Below, piece after piece: positions 43,795 to 54,284 of a stretch of 64,000 bases of DNA. The DNA comes from Alkaliphilus flagellatus (lineage in GTDB: Bacteria > Bacillota > Clostridia > Peptostreptococcales > Natronincolaceae): the NCBI RefSeq assembly GCF_018919215.1, contig NZ_JAHLQK010000002.1, positions 248,001 to 312,000 on the forward strand. The letters run 5' to 3'. A program made the translations under genes and the position numbers. The notes under the pieces are model-generated. The model was not told the DNA's origin. It was given only the letters and a program-made list of their open reading frames with translations, and did not search any database. Numbering within the stretch: the first letter of the stretch is position 1; each line of letters begins with the position of its first letter.

Positions 43795-45798
43795 GTGAAA
43801 TCTATACGTAAGCAAATTATAATGTTTTTTGGATTGTCAATTACTACTTTATTAGTAATAATGGGATTTTTTGTTTACACACAAGTTAGTGATACTATTA
43901 TACCTTTAACCGAAAGCATGATAACCCAGGTAGCTGACGCTAGAGATGGAGAAATATCTCAATGGATGCAAGGAAATAGTCATGAAGTTAAAGCAATATC
44001 ATCAGAAAAAATTATTAGGTCTGGTAATTGGGAAGAAATAAAACCCTATTTAGAGTATAGAGGTACCCAATTAAGAGAAGATTTCTTATTAATGTGGTTT
44101 GCTGACTTAGATGGAAATTTTTATACAACAACTGGTGGTTCAGGCAATATAAGAAATAGAGAGGACTATAAGGCTATTGTAGATGAAAAGAAAGAAATGT
44201 ACATATCTAACCCTATGATATCCGAAGTAACAAAGGAGCCAATAGTAACAATTGTACATCCTGTTAAGGATGAAGGTGGACAATTAATTGGTGTCTTTGC
44301 TGGGGTAATAAAAATTGATAAGCTATCAGAAATTGCTAATGATATTAATATAGGAAATAGTGGATTTGGTATGATCATAGACGGTACTGGTTTAGTTTTG
44401 GCTCATCCTGATGATGAAATAAGATTAAAATTAAACCTTAATACTGGTTCTGAAAATGGGTATGAGGGTCTAGAAGAAGCAGCACAAAAAATGGCATCTG
44501 GCGAGATAGGTACACAAATATATAAAGATGCAAATGATGAAAGAAGTCTTTTAATATTCTCCTCTATTGATAGCACTCCAAATTGGAGTTTGGCTATTAA
44601 GGTACCGGTTGATCAAATAAGACAGGGGAGCGATAGTGTTTTAAATACTATTGTTATACTGACATTAATTGTTATTGCAATAACCTTAATTGTATTTTAT
44701 ATTATATCAGGTTCAATAACTAGACCTATAGTTGAAAGTGCAAACTATGCAAAGCAAATTGCTAATTTAGATGCTTCAAAAAATATACCGGATAAACTTT
44801 TAAAAAGAAATGATGAAGTAGGTACTTTAGCAGAATCTCTACAATCAATTATAGATAGTTTAAGGGAGTTTATAGGTGCTGTTGGAAATTCTGCAGACCA
44901 GGTTTCTGTTTCTTCGCAAATTTTAGCCACTACATCTGAAGAGTCCTCTGTTGCTGCAGAAGAAGTAGCAAGAACAATAGAACAAATAGCTGAAGGGGCT
45001 ACAGAACAGGCTAAAAACACTGAAGAAGGAGTAAGAAACACTGATGAATTAGGAGAAATTATTGAAGTAGAGTTAGAGTGTATGGTAGAGCTGATGAAGC
45101 AGGCAGATGCAGTTATGCAACTAAAGGATGATGGAGCAGCTGTTGTTTCACAATTAACAAATAAAACTAATGAAAATATTAATGCTATTAAAAAAGTACA
45201 TGATGGAATTATAAAGACAAATGCTAGTTCGGAAAAAATCGATGAAGCAAGTAAGGTTATACAAAGTATAGCAGAACAAACTAATTTATTAGCTTTAAAT
45301 GCTGCTATAGAGGCCGCAAGAGCAGGTGAAGCTGGTAGAGGATTTGCTGTAGTAGCAGAAGAGATAAGAAAGTTAGCAGAGCAATCTAGTAATTCTACTA
45401 AAGAGATCGAAGAAGTAGTTAGAGAGCTACAAAGCAATTCACAGATTGCAGTTGAAATTATTACTAATGTGGCTGAGATTACTAGAGATCAGGAAAATAG
45501 TGTTGAAATGACTAAAAATGCTTTTGATGGAATTTCAGATGCTATTATAATGACAAAAGCGATGATGAATGAGTTAAACGAGGCTAGCAAAAATATGGCA
45601 GAAAAGAAGGACGAGATAATAGGAATTATTCAAAATCTATCTGCTATAGCTCAGGAAAATGCAGCTGCAACTGAAGAGGTTTCTGCTTCTACAGAAGAAC
45701 AATTAGCTTCCATGGAGGAAATTTCTAGTGCTAGCAATGACATGGCTAACTTATCTAATGAATTAAAAGAAGTAATTTCAAAGTTCAAGATTAGCTAA
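43795..45798 (+). CDS. Methyl-accepting chemotaxis protein (Cache type)
   Basis: A 667-residue receptor: membrane helix at about 8-28, extracellular double-Cache sensor ([40 protein letters not shown]), second helix at about 282-304, HAMP, then the methylated signalling domain with hairpin tip [20 protein letters not shown]. The cytoplasmic half is very similar to the receptors at 7680 and 58275, while the sensor differs. The start is GTG 43795, seven bases after AGGAGG. The ligand is unknown. Confidence 0.95.
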   Translation: MKSIRKQIIMFFGLSITTLLVIMGFFVYTQVSDTIIPLTESMITQVADARDGEISQWMQGNSHEVKAISSEKIIRSGNWEEIKPYLEYRGTQLREDFLLMWFADLDGNFYTTTGGSGNIRNREDYKAIVDEKKEMYISNPMISEVTKEPIVTIVHPVKDEGGQLIGVFAGVIKIDKLSEIANDINIGNSGFGMIIDGTGLVLAHPDDEIRLKLNLNTGSENGYEGLEEAAQKMASGEIGTQIYKDANDERSLLIFSSIDSTPNWSLAIKVPVDQIRQGSDSVLNTIVILTLIVIAITLIVFYIISGSITRPIVESANYAKQIANLDASKNIPDKLLKRNDEVGTLAESLQSIIDSLREFIGAVGNSADQVSVSSQILATTSEESSVAAEEVARTIEQIAEGATEQAKNTEEGVRNTDELGEIIEVELECMVELMKQADAVMQLKDDGAAVVSQLTNKTNENINAIKKVHDGIIKTNASSEKIDEASKVIQSIAEQTNLLALNAAIEAARAGEAGRGFAVVAEEIRKLAEQSSNSTKEIEEVVRELQSNSQIAVEIITNVAEITRDQENSVEMTKNAFDGISDAIIMTKAMMNELNEASKNMAEKKDEIIGIIQNLSAIAQENAAATEEVSASTEEQLASMEEISSASNDMANLSNELKEVISKFKIS

Positions 45799-45935
45799 TA
45801 TATATTTTATTAAATAAAAAAGAAATATAAAATAATTGGTAAGAAAATCAAAACTATAGGAATATAGTTGAAAGGATAAATACAATATAATATAATAATA
45901 ACGGTCAAAGTTTATTTAGAGAAGGAGAAAGAGAA

Positions 45936-46433
45936 ATGAGCTTATATAGTCAATGGAAACAAATTGCCTTTGAACATACAGAGGAACAGCAAGCAGTTAA
46001 GTTCTGGAACGAATATTGTGCAGTAGAAAAAGCGATATATGAAAAAGTTTTAGAAGGTCCTACAACTACTATAAATGGGATACTTGCTGGCTTGGCAGAA
46101 GAATATGGAGTTGACAATGTTACTTTTGTAGGATTTATTGATGGAATCAATACTAGTCTTCAGTCAGAAATCAATTTAGAAGAGTTAGATGAAAATAGTA
46201 CTGTAGAGTTAAACATCGATTTAGAAAAGCTGTATTATAATATGTTAGAGGCTAATGCTGAATGGCTTTATACTTTACCTCAGTGGGATAATATTTTTAC
46301 TGAAGAAAAGAAAAAAGAAATCAAAAAATCCTATAACTCTACTAAAACTGTAGTTAAAGAAGACAAAATAGGTAGAAATGAAGTGTGCCCTTGTGGTAGT
46401 GGCAAAAAATATAAGAAGTGTTGTGGTAAATAA
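45936..46433 (+). CDS. SEC-C motif protein
   Basis: A 165-residue cytosolic protein. Residues 1-120 are helical and acidic ([40 protein letters not shown]) and resemble a conserved clostridial domain of unknown function. The C-terminus is the zinc-binding SEC-C motif [18 protein letters not shown], best known from the SecA tail. It probably binds another protein or RNA. RBS GAAGGAGAAAG precedes ATG 45936. A weak hairpin lies downstream at about 46446-46473. Confidence 0.85.
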   Translation: MSLYSQWKQIAFEHTEEQQAVKFWNEYCAVEKAIYEKVLEGPTTTINGILAGLAEEYGVDNVTFVGFIDGINTSLQSEINLEELDENSTVELNIDLEKLYYNMLEANAEWLYTLPQWDNIFTEEKKKEIKKSYNSTKTVVKEDKIGRNEVCPCGSGKKYKKCCGK

Positions 46434-46532
46434 CTAGTATATATCAGACTGTCTATAGATTAGTAGGCAGTCTTATTATTTTGGATAGCAGTATAGAAAT
46501 TTTGGGTATGCTATATAGAATGGAGGATTAAA

Positions 46533-47018
46533 ATGGATTTAATTAAATTATATGAAATACAAAAGCAACTAGATGATCGTATACATAGAGAACATGAACT
46601 TAATGATAAAAATCTTATTCCATATAAAATATTAGCTCTGCAGGTAGAGTTAGGAGAATTAGCTAATGAAACTCGTTGTTTTAAGTTTTGGAGTAATAAA
46701 GGAGCTTCTTCTAAGGAGGTTATTTTAGAGGAATATGTAGACTGTCTTCATTTTATTTTAAGTATAGGCTTGGATAGTGGATTAACAAATATTAATTTAA
46801 AGCAAATTAATAATTCTAATGATCTAATAGATCAATTTCAAAATATATTTACCCGCATTATTACATTTCAATATGAGCCTGTAATAGATAACTATGAAAA
46901 GTTATTTAATCATTTCCTATTATTAGGGAAAAAATTAGATTTTACAGAGGAAGAAATATATGCCTCTTATTTGGAAAAGAATAGAATTAACCATCAAAGA
47001 CAGGATGAAGGATATTAA
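46533..47018 (+). CDS. Dimeric dUTP diphosphatase (dUTPase_2, MazG-like)
   Basis: A 161-residue all-alpha NTP pyrophosphatase. The start LIKLYEIQKQLDDRI and the Mg-binding motif VELGELANETRCFKFW (ExxE), then EEYVDCLHFILSIGL (ExxD), match the dUTPase_2 family of Firmicutes. It hydrolyses dUTP to dUMP to keep uracil out of DNA. RBS TGGAGG precedes ATG 46533. It ends at a bidirectional terminator shared with the MATE gene. Confidence 0.85.
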   Translation: MDLIKLYEIQKQLDDRIHREHELNDKNLIPYKILALQVELGELANETRCFKFWSNKGASSKEVILEEYVDCLHFILSIGLDSGLTNINLKQINNSNDLIDQFQNIFTRIITFQYEPVIDNYEKLFNHFLLLGKKLDFTEEEIYASYLEKNRINHQRQDEGY

Positions 47019-47020
47019 GT

Positions 47021-47061
47021 AATAAAGAAGAAGGCACTAAGCAAGTGCCTTCTTCTTTATT
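47021..47061. terminator. Bidirectional terminator overlapping the 3' end of the MATE gene
   Basis: AATAAAGAAGAAGGCACT (47021-47038) and AGTGCCTTCTTCTTTATT (47044-47061) are perfect complements. The MATE stop codon (47037-47039) and its last codons lie inside the hairpin, so the terminator doubles as coding sequence for the KKKALA tail. Confidence 0.93.
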
Positions 47062-48404
47062 ATTTGTTCTTGCCATTTGCCACTTAGATAAACTATAAGA
47101 CCAAAAATACAGATTAATCCATTACTAAGTACCATAGCATACCAAACACCACTAGGGCCCCACTGCGTATATTTTTTAAATAACATAATCATTGGAATGC
47201 GTATACCCCATAGACGACCCATATCCATCATCATAGCATATATAGTATGGCCAGAGCCTTGGAAGGTACCTACAAACACTTGGAAGAATCCCATTAGTGG
47301 TAATGATGCAGATATAAGTCTTAAGTATTCTGTACCTTGTCTAAAAACTTCAGGATCATTCTTTACAAATATTGATACAATATTTGGAGAAACAGTAAAT
47401 AAGATGATACCACCAACAATCATAAATATAGTAGAAAGTTTCATTGATGTTTTAAAAGCTAATGTAGTCCTATCTTTTTTATTTGCACCTAAGTTTTGAC
47501 CAATAATAGTAGCAAGAGCATTGCCAATTCCCATAACAGGCATTAATATTAGGGAGTTAATTCTATTTCCTATTCCAAAGGCTGCTAAAGTATCTGCTCC
47601 GTATGAAATTACAAATCCATTTAAAATAACAAATCCAAAAGCTGCTGCCGATTGACCTAAGGAAGCAGGTAATCCAATACTAATAATTTCACCAAGGGTT
47701 TTTCGATCTAATCCTAAATTGTTTTTGTCTAAATAAATTCCGTTTTTCTGGGCAAATAAAGTGTAAATAGCGTATAATGCAAAAATCATTCTAGATAAAA
47801 CCGTTGCTATTGCTGCTCCTTTAATACCCATTCCAAAGGTAAATATGAATATTGGGTCTAAAATGATATTAAGAATTACACCCATTACATTTAAAACCAT
47901 AGGCGTAACTGTATCTCCTTGACCTTGCTTTATAGAAGTGTAAACAAGAAAGAGGAACATACCTGGGATTTCCCAAAACATAATTGATAAATATTCAGTG
48001 CTATAGGTAAATACATCACCATTTCCTCCCATAGCCTTTACTATGTAGGGAGTAGAAAAATAACCTATAATACCAAGAATAATAGATAAAATTACAGAAA
48101 AGCTAAACATCTGTGTGGCCACTCTTGTTGCATCTTTTTCTCCGTTAGAGCCAACATACTGAGATATTAAAGCAGTTCCAGCAACATTAATACCTGTTCC
48201 CACGGATAGGGTTAAAAAAATTACAGGGAATACTAATGTAATGGAGGCCATTTCTAGGGTTCCTAGCTTGCTTACCCAATAAGTATCTGCTAGATTGTAG
48301 AGGGTTTGGACCAAATTGTTAAACATAATTGGGGCCGCTAAGGTTAATATAACCTTAGACATGTTTCCTTCTAAGATGAGTTTTTGTTTTTCTTTGTAGT
48401 TCAT
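47037..48404 (-). CDS. MATE family efflux transporter
   Basis: A 455-residue, 12-helix multidrug exporter. Family features are LAAPIMFNNLVQTLYNLADT at the first helix, GTGINVAGTALISQYVG and, in the second half, ATIIGQNLGANKKDRTTLAF. It belongs to the DinF/NorM-like branch common in Clostridia. The start ATG 48404 has AGAAGG touching it, closer than usual; an upstream leader ORF may provide coupling. The substrate is not predictable. Confidence 0.92.
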   Translation of the reverse strand: MNYKEKQKLILEGNMSKVILTLAAPIMFNNLVQTLYNLADTYWVSKLGTLEMASITLVFPVIFLTLSVGTGINVAGTALISQYVGSNGEKDATRVATQMFSFSVILSIILGIIGYFSTPYIVKAMGGNGDVFTYSTEYLSIMFWEIPGMFLFLVYTSIKQGQGDTVTPMVLNVMGVILNIILDPIFIFTFGMGIKGAAIATVLSRMIFALYAIYTLFAQKNGIYLDKNNLGLDRKTLGEIISIGLPASLGQSAAAFGFVILNGFVISYGADTLAAFGIGNRINSLILMPVMGIGNALATIIGQNLGANKKDRTTLAFKTSMKLSTIFMIVGGIILFTVSPNIVSIFVKNDPEVFRQGTEYLRLISASLPLMGFFQVFVGTFQGSGHTIYAMMMDMGRLWGIRIPMIMLFKKYTQWGPSGVWYAMVLSNGLICIFGLIVYLSGKWQEQIIKKKALA

Positions 48405-48475
48405 CCTTCTTTAGGCAAAAGCAGTACCCATTTCAATATGGGATGTATTGCCAACTCCTTTCTTTTTGAAAATCC
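48405..48475 (-). promoter_or_regulatory. Structured leader of the MATE gene
   Basis: On the minus strand GGCAA...TTGCC encloses CCCAT-ATTGAA-ATGGG just before the start codon, preceded by AAAGGAG. A short frame from TTG (LAIHPILKWVLLLPKEG) ends in TGA overlapping the MATE ATG as ATGA. Either translational coupling to a leader peptide or a small regulatory RNA fold is possible. I match it to no named riboswitch. Confidence 0.35.
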
Positions 48476-48631
48476 ATTCTATTACGTATAGGAAAGTATA
48501 AGACTTATTAATATATACTTTCCATAAAATGCATTTCAACAAAAGCTTCTCCAATTTAAAAAGCTTTGATAGAAGCCTTTGTTCATGTATTTAGATACGC
48601 TAAATATATTATAGCAGATTTATTTAAAAAT

Positions 48632-50599
48632 TCAAAAACCTTTTTTCTTTTCGATTTTACACATACAGTTGTTAAAAACGGCTTGATTTCCAATATCGGA
48701 TATACCCATTGGTGTTAAATTATTTACCCCTTGATTCTTCAACCACCATCCCTCGTATATCATTAACACATTTTGGCTTACTCCTTCATTTATAGATGCT
48801 ACACAAATTATACTTCCGTTTTGGGATGATAATATGATTTCTTCTCCATCATCTATATTGTATTCTTTAAAAGTTTGGCTACTTGCATATACTTTAGGTA
48901 ATGTTCCAGAGTGCTCATCTATAAAATGCTGAGAATGTAAAGAGTGTTTAGGATGTAATGTTAATAGATGTAGTGGATAATTATCATTTTTGTAGGAAAT
49001 AAACTCTAAGTCATCTTCAATTGGATTAATAAATTGAAATTTTTTAGAAGGTGTAGCAAAAATCTTGTTTTTCCAAGGTATATTATTTCCATCCAGTTTT
49101 AATCTTTTTCCCTTCATATCTTCTAATGAAAGGCCAGTATCCTTTAATAAAGGAGCTAAACTTCTTTCCAAATAGGTTTTTTCATCGGGATATTTTTCTA
49201 AAAAGCCTATCATGTTCATTTTTTTAGCTAGTAAGTTAAATATTTCAAATTCACTTTTTACATTTTTGCGGGGTGGCAGTACCCTTTCTGTATAGTAGAA
49301 ATAAGAGTGCCACATTGATGAAGAAATAAAATCTTCCTCCTCATAAATGTGAGTACATGGTAGTATATAATCTGCCAGTTGAGCTGTATCGGTTAAAAAG
49401 TGATCAATAACAACTTTAAAAGGAATAGATTTAAAAGCTTCTATTGTTTTTGTAGTGTTTGGAAGTTGCAATACTGGATTACTCATTGTTACGAATATAC
49501 CTTTTATATTGCCAGGGTTATCTTCTAAAATATATTGTGAAAAAAGGGAGCGCTTAAATCTAGGAAGCTCGTAGGGTAGTTTATTATCGACATAATTGTT
49601 ATCAATCCATCTAGAAATATATCTATTGGCATATGTAACACCTCCACCTTCAACACCTATGTTTCCTGTTAAAGCACCTAGCGCATCTATGAGCCTAATA
49701 TTTTTACCACCATTATAGTATCGTTGTAGACCATAGCCTAAAATAATAGAAGATGGTTTATTTTTAGCATATAGGTCTGTTAATTCTTTTATGTTTTCTA
49801 ATGAAAGACCAGTTTTATCTATTAAGTCATTTAAATTAAGACCTTTAACATATTCAAAATAACTATGAAAGCCATTGCTATAACTAGCTACAAAGGTAGT
49901 ATCATATAGATTTTCTTCAAGTATCAGTTTTGCCATAGCCAATGCCAAAAAACCATCAGCCTCTGGACGTATTGGGTAATGATGAGTAGCCATTTGAGCA
50001 GTTGCGGTTTTAATAGGATCTATAACTACTATATTGGCTCCATTATCCTTAGCCTTTTTCAAAAAAGGTACTAGATGCATATTGGTATAAACAGGATTTC
50101 TGCCCCAAACTATAATAGTTTTAGAGTTCAAATGATCTGCTGGATCGTGGCTTAAAGCCCTACCGAAGTCTAAGGTTTGGGCAGCTATTCCGGCACCCCA
50201 GCATAGACTACCTTTAGGGGAGGTAACACCTCCATAACTATTAAAAAATGCAGTATCTATATTTTTTAATAGACCACTATGACCAGAGTCTCTATAGTGT
50301 ATTAGGGAATTGGAACCGTAGTTGTCCTTTATATCTTTAAGCTTAGAAGCAATTTCTTCTATAGCTTGCTCCCAGCTGATAGAAATCCAATTATCATTTA
50401 TTTTTTTCATAGGACTAGTTATTCTATTTGGGCTCATTACTCTTTCGATATGATTAATGCCTTTTTGACATAAAAATCCTTTTGTAATAGGATGGTTAGG
50501 ATCACCTTGAATTTTGATAACTTCATCTCCATCCATAGTTATTTCTATAGCACAGACATCCCAACAGTCCAAGGAACAGGCAGTTTTAATTTTCTTCAC
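48632..50599 (-). CDS. Molybdopterin oxidoreductase, DMSO reductase family (second copy)
   Basis: A 655-residue cytosolic molybdo- or tungsto-enzyme. The N-terminal 4Fe-4S ligands are C8, C12, C16 (ACSLDCWDVC) and C44 (GFLCQKG). The metal ligand candidate is Cys133 in PKGSLCWGAGIA. MGD contacts include VVIDPIKTATAQMATHHYPI and TMSNPVLQLPNTTKTIEAF. It is only distantly similar to the copy at 18657, differing in Cys spacing and in active-site context. No small subunits are adjacent. RBS GGAAGATACTTGTG is weak. The substrate is unknown. Confidence 0.85.
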   Translation of the reverse strand: MKKIKTACSLDCWDVCAIEITMDGDEVIKIQGDPNHPITKGFLCQKGINHIERVMSPNRITSPMKKINDNWISISWEQAIEEIASKLKDIKDNYGSNSLIHYRDSGHSGLLKNIDTAFFNSYGGVTSPKGSLCWGAGIAAQTLDFGRALSHDPADHLNSKTIIVWGRNPVYTNMHLVPFLKKAKDNGANIVVIDPIKTATAQMATHHYPIRPEADGFLALAMAKLILEENLYDTTFVASYSNGFHSYFEYVKGLNLNDLIDKTGLSLENIKELTDLYAKNKPSSIILGYGLQRYYNGGKNIRLIDALGALTGNIGVEGGGVTYANRYISRWIDNNYVDNKLPYELPRFKRSLFSQYILEDNPGNIKGIFVTMSNPVLQLPNTTKTIEAFKSIPFKVVIDHFLTDTAQLADYILPCTHIYEEEDFISSSMWHSYFYYTERVLPPRKNVKSEFEIFNLLAKKMNMIGFLEKYPDEKTYLERSLAPLLKDTGLSLEDMKGKRLKLDGNNIPWKNKIFATPSKKFQFINPIEDDLEFISYKNDNYPLHLLTLHPKHSLHSQHFIDEHSGTLPKVYASSQTFKEYNIDDGEEIILSSQNGSIICVASINEGVSQNVLMIYEGWWLKNQGVNNLTPMGISDIGNQAVFNNCMCKIEKKKGF

Positions 50600-50856
50600 A
50601 AGTATCTTCCTTTCTACATTCGTATCCTATCATCTTTCTATATTACGTATATATAATTATATCAATTGATTGGCAAAAAAAATAGATAATGGATAAATAC
50701 GCACCAAATAGTCGAACTATTTTGACTTATATATACAATCCATGTAAAATTATAATAGAGATATATTGAAATAAAGTATTGTGTAATTTTAGTACTAGAG
50801 AATTACAGTAACAATGGGTGACGTATGTACCTATATTAATTTTGGAGTTGGTATTT

Positions 50857-52200
50857 ATGCAAACAAAATCTTGGGAAGAATTAAATCATAAACTATTAGT
50901 TGCAAAAAAATACATAGAAACTATTATTGATTCTATTAGCACAGGCATTTTTACCACTGGGCCTAATGGTTATATTAAGACAATAAACCGTACTGCCAGT
51001 GAAATACTAGGGTTAAGTCAAGAGGAGGTTCTTGGGGTAAATGTTAGTGAAATTATTGAGAAATGGGAAAGTATTCAACAGAGTGTAAGCAACAAAACTA
51101 CTTATCTAGAGGAAGAGGCTTTTATAAAGGGTCAAAAGGGTAGAATCCATTGTATATTAAGCGCCTATCCGATAATTGAAAGTGAGCAATATAAATATGA
51201 AGGTATCGTTTGTACGATTAATGAAATAAAAAGTGTTAGAAATCTAGCTAATAAGGTTATGGGGAAACAAGCCTTATATACATTTGATAAAATTATTGGA
51301 AAAAATAAAGAGTTTTCTAAGCTACTTAACTATGCTAAACAAATTTCTAATAGCCCGTCCACTGTGCTAATTACTGGAGAAAGTGGTACGGGAAAGGAAG
51401 TATTTGCTCAGTCAATACATAATGAAAGTAGTAGGCGAAATGGTCCCTTTGTAGCAATTAATTGTGGTGCTCTTCCTCGAGATTTAATAGAGTCTGAGTT
51501 ATTTGGTTATGAGGAAGGAGCTTTCACTGGAGCCATAAGAGGAGGGCGGCCAGGGAAATTTGAACTTGCAGATGGAGGCACTTTATTTTTAGACGAGATT
51601 GGAGAAATGCCAATAGATATGCAGACTAATTTGCTTAGGGTGTTGGAAAAGGGAAAGTTGTTTCGAATAGGAGGCAATCGAGAAATAGAGGTAGATGTTA
51701 GAATTATAGCTGCAACTAATAGGGACTTGCAGAGGGACACAGAAGACGGTTATTTTAGAAAGGACTTGTTCTATCGTTTGAATGTATTACCTCTAAAATT
51801 ACTACCTTTAAGAAATAGAAAAGACGATATACCCCTTTTAATTGATTACTTCATTAAGATGAAATCATTAAAGCTTGGCAAAACTCCAATTTCATTATCC
51901 AGTGAATTGATAGATAAGATGGTAAGTGATCCTTGGCAAGGCAATATTAGGGAGCTTGAAAATACTATTGAGCGCATTATTAATGCCCCAAATAGCGACT
52001 TATGGCAGATTACAGAAACAACTAAAGATGAAGTTATAATAACTATGGATGAAAGTTTGGAGGCTATTGAAAAAGCTCATATTGAAAAAATAATAGACAA
52101 ATGTGAAGGCAATATTAGTACTACTGCAGAAATCCTAGGTATTGGTAGAAATACACTTTATCGTAAAATAAAAAAGTATAGTATAGTTGTTCTAAAGTAG
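50857..52200 (+). CDS. Sigma-54-dependent transcriptional activator with PAS domain
   Basis: A 447-residue enhancer-binding protein. A PAS sensor (about 15-130: IIDSISTGIFTTGPNGYIKT) is followed by the AAA+ domain (about 150-385) with Walker A ITGESGTGKEVFA, the sigma-54 contact loop EGAFTGAIRGG and Walker B GGTLFLDEIGEM, and then a Fis-type HTH (AEILGIGRNTLYRKIKKYSI). ATG 50857 with TTTTGGAG is preferred to GTG 50818. The next gene, aor, carries a matching sigma-54 promoter, so this is very probably its activator, perhaps sensing aldehyde or redox state. Confidence 0.93.
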   Translation: MQTKSWEELNHKLLVAKKYIETIIDSISTGIFTTGPNGYIKTINRTASEILGLSQEEVLGVNVSEIIEKWESIQQSVSNKTTYLEEEAFIKGQKGRIHCILSAYPIIESEQYKYEGIVCTINEIKSVRNLANKVMGKQALYTFDKIIGKNKEFSKLLNYAKQISNSPSTVLITGESGTGKEVFAQSIHNESSRRNGPFVAINCGALPRDLIESELFGYEEGAFTGAIRGGRPGKFELADGGTLFLDEIGEMPIDMQTNLLRVLEKGKLFRIGGNREIEVDVRIIAATNRDLQRDTEDGYFRKDLFYRLNVLPLKLLPLRNRKDDIPLLIDYFIKMKSLKLGKTPISLSSELIDKMVSDPWQGNIRELENTIERIINAPNSDLWQITETTKDEVIITMDESLEAIEKAHIEKIIDKCEGNISTTAEILGIGRNTLYRKIKKYSIVVLK

Positions 52201-52203
52201 AAC
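52187..52203. promoter_or_regulatory. Candidate enhancer (upstream activating) site for aor
   Basis: TGTTCTA-AAG-TAGAACA is a perfect 7-base-arm inverted repeat that covers the activator's stop codon, about 185 bases upstream of the sigma-54 promoter. Related GGAAC half-sites occur at about 52218 and 52252. Confidence 0.5.
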
Positions 52204-52371
52204 ATAGTTACAAAATGGAACAGTTTGTTTACTAAAATATGTATCGTTATGGAACGGGATCATTAATATAAAGGATAATTTATTAGATATATTAGAATAT
52301 GTAATTTTAAGTTGAAGATGTTGCAATAGATGAGTTAATTACTTATATTTAATATGTAAAAATACTAACCA

Positions 52372-52387
52372 TGGCATAGCTTTTGCT
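52372..52387 (+). promoter_or_regulatory. Sigma-54 (-24/-12) promoter of aor
   Basis: TGGCATAGCTTTTGCT fits the consensus TGGCAYR-N4-TTGCW exactly, with GG and GC 10 bases apart. It lies 46 bases before the aor start and directly downstream of a sigma-54 activator gene. Confidence 0.88.
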
Positions 52388-52432
52388 ATAATTTAAATGG
52401 GCGAGAAGATTTAAAAAATGAGGGGGGTATAT

Positions 52433-54244
52433 ATGTACGGCTATCATGGAAAAATTTTACGTATTAATTTAAGAGAAAGAAGCATTAAAAAAGAAGAGCT
52501 AGATTTAGATTTAGCTAAAAAGTTTCTAGGAGGAAGGGGCTTAGGAGAGAAAATACTAATGGATGAAGTGGATCCTAAGGTAGATGCTCTCTGTCCCCAA
52601 AACAAGCTAATTATTGCAACTGGACCACTTAGTGGTACACCAACTCCAACTGGTGGAAGATATATGGTAGTTACAAAATCACCTTTAACTGGCACAATTG
52701 CAAGTTCTAACTCTGGTGGACGCTGGGGAGCAGAGTTGAAGTTTGCAGGATATGATTTACTTATAGTTGAAGATAAGGCAGATAGTCCAGTATACATCGA
52801 TATTCAAGACGATAAGGTTGAAATTAAAGATGCCTCACATCTATGGGGAAAGGTTACTTCAGAAGTAAATAGTTTATTACGAGAAGAAATAGGTGAAAAG
52901 GTAAAGATATTAAATATTGGTCCTGCAGGAGAAAAACTTTCTAATATAGCAGCAGTTATGAATGATATGGATCGGGCAGCTGGTCGTTCGGGAGTTGGAG
53001 CTGTTATGGGCTCAAAGAATCTAAAGGCAATTACAGTAAGAGGAACAGGCAAGGTTCCAGTACATAACCCAGAGCTATTAAAGGAAGCAGTATCTAGAGT
53101 TAATAAGAAAATAAGAGAAAATGGTGTTACTGGACAGGGACTTCCAACCTATGGTACAGCAGTGTTAGTTAATATTATAAATGAAAATGGTGTGTTTCCA
53201 ACTAACAATTTCCAATACTCTCAGTTTGAAAAGGCAGAAGATATAAGTGGAGAAACCCTAGCTGAGAAGTATTTAGTTAAAAAGGTAGGATGCTATAGCT
53301 GTCCCATCGCCTGTGGACGCTGGTGTAAGGTAGATAATGAAGAGCTTGCTGGTCCAGAATATGAAACTATCTGGGGCTTTGGTTCTGACTGTGGAGTTTC
53401 AGATATGAAGGGAATTATTAAAGCTAATGAATTATGTAACGAAATGGGATTGGATACCATTTCAGCATCTACTACTATCGCTGCTGCAATGGAGCTTTAT
53501 CAAAAGGGATTAATTGCAGAAGATGAGGTGAAGGAAGTTCCGCTTACATGGGGAAACACTGAAGCTATTATAGAGTGGACAAAACGAATAGGATTAAGAG
53601 AAGGATTTGGAGATAAACTCGCAGAAGGCTCATATAGATTAGGTGAAATGTATGGTGCTCCTGAAGTATCTATGTCAGTTAAAAAGCAGGAGATACCTGC
53701 CTATGATCCAAGGGGCATACAAGGTCAAGGTTTAGCCTATGCTACTTCCAATCGTGGAGGCTGTCATGTTAGAGGTTACCTTATTTCGCCAGAGATTTTA
53801 GGATTACCGGAAAAGCTAGATAGATTTAGTATTGAAGGAAAAGCGGCATGGGTAAAAATATTCCAAGACTTAACAGCAGCAATAGATTCTCTTGGATTAT
53901 GTTTATTTACATCCTTTGCAATGGGAGCAGAAGATTATAGTGATTTATATAATGCTGTTTGTGGAACAGATTATAGTGCCACATCACTGTTAGAGGCAGG
54001 AGAAAGGATTTGGAATATAGAAAAACTATTTAATATTGATTCTGGCTTGTCAGTTGCTGATGATACCTTGCCTAAGAGATTATTAGAAGATGGGATTGTT
54101 GATGGACCTTCTAAAGGAAATACTCATAGTTTAGCAGAATTACTACCCGAGTATTATGCCCTAAGAGGTTGGGATGAAAACGGTATACCAACTGATGAAA
54201 GGCTAGAGCAATTAGGAGTAATAGGAGAAGTCAGTTTAGCATAG
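52433..54244 (+). CDS. aor: Aldehyde:ferredoxin oxidoreductase (tungsten type)
   Basis: A 603-residue AOR that interconverts aldehydes and carboxylic acids with ferredoxin. The N-terminal beta domain binds the bis-pterin (YGYHGKILRINL, GGRGLGEKILMDEVDP, KSPLTGTIASSNSGGRWGAE), and the cluster ligands are in CYSCPIACGRWC near 291-302, with the fourth Cys in LGLCLFTSF. ATG 52433 with GAGGGGGG is preferred to ATG 52418. Regulation by sigma-54 and the PAS activator is indicated by the promoter. A MoaD-like gene follows, as is usual for tungstopterin AORs. Confidence 0.96.
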   Translation: MYGYHGKILRINLRERSIKKEELDLDLAKKFLGGRGLGEKILMDEVDPKVDALCPQNKLIIATGPLSGTPTPTGGRYMVVTKSPLTGTIASSNSGGRWGAELKFAGYDLLIVEDKADSPVYIDIQDDKVEIKDASHLWGKVTSEVNSLLREEIGEKVKILNIGPAGEKLSNIAAVMNDMDRAAGRSGVGAVMGSKNLKAITVRGTGKVPVHNPELLKEAVSRVNKKIRENGVTGQGLPTYGTAVLVNIINENGVFPTNNFQYSQFEKAEDISGETLAEKYLVKKVGCYSCPIACGRWCKVDNEELAGPEYETIWGFGSDCGVSDMKGIIKANELCNEMGLDTISASTTIAAAMELYQKGLIAEDEVKEVPLTWGNTEAIIEWTKRIGLREGFGDKLAEGSYRLGEMYGAPEVSMSVKKQEIPAYDPRGIQGQGLAYATSNRGGCHVRGYLISPEILGLPEKLDRFSIEGKAAWVKIFQDLTAAIDSLGLCLFTSFAMGAEDYSDLYNAVCGTDYSATSLLEAGERIWNIEKLFNIDSGLSVADDTLPKRLLEDGIVDGPSKGNTHSLAELLPEYYALRGWDENGIPTDERLEQLGVIGEVSLA

Positions 54245-54284
54245 TAATCTGATGATAACATATTGAATAGAGTATATAGGGCAG

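Noticed and set aside
50645-50700. A sigma-54 promoter at the TTGGCA sequence upstream of the activator
   Set aside because: The GC half at -12 is missing (A-run instead of TTGC).
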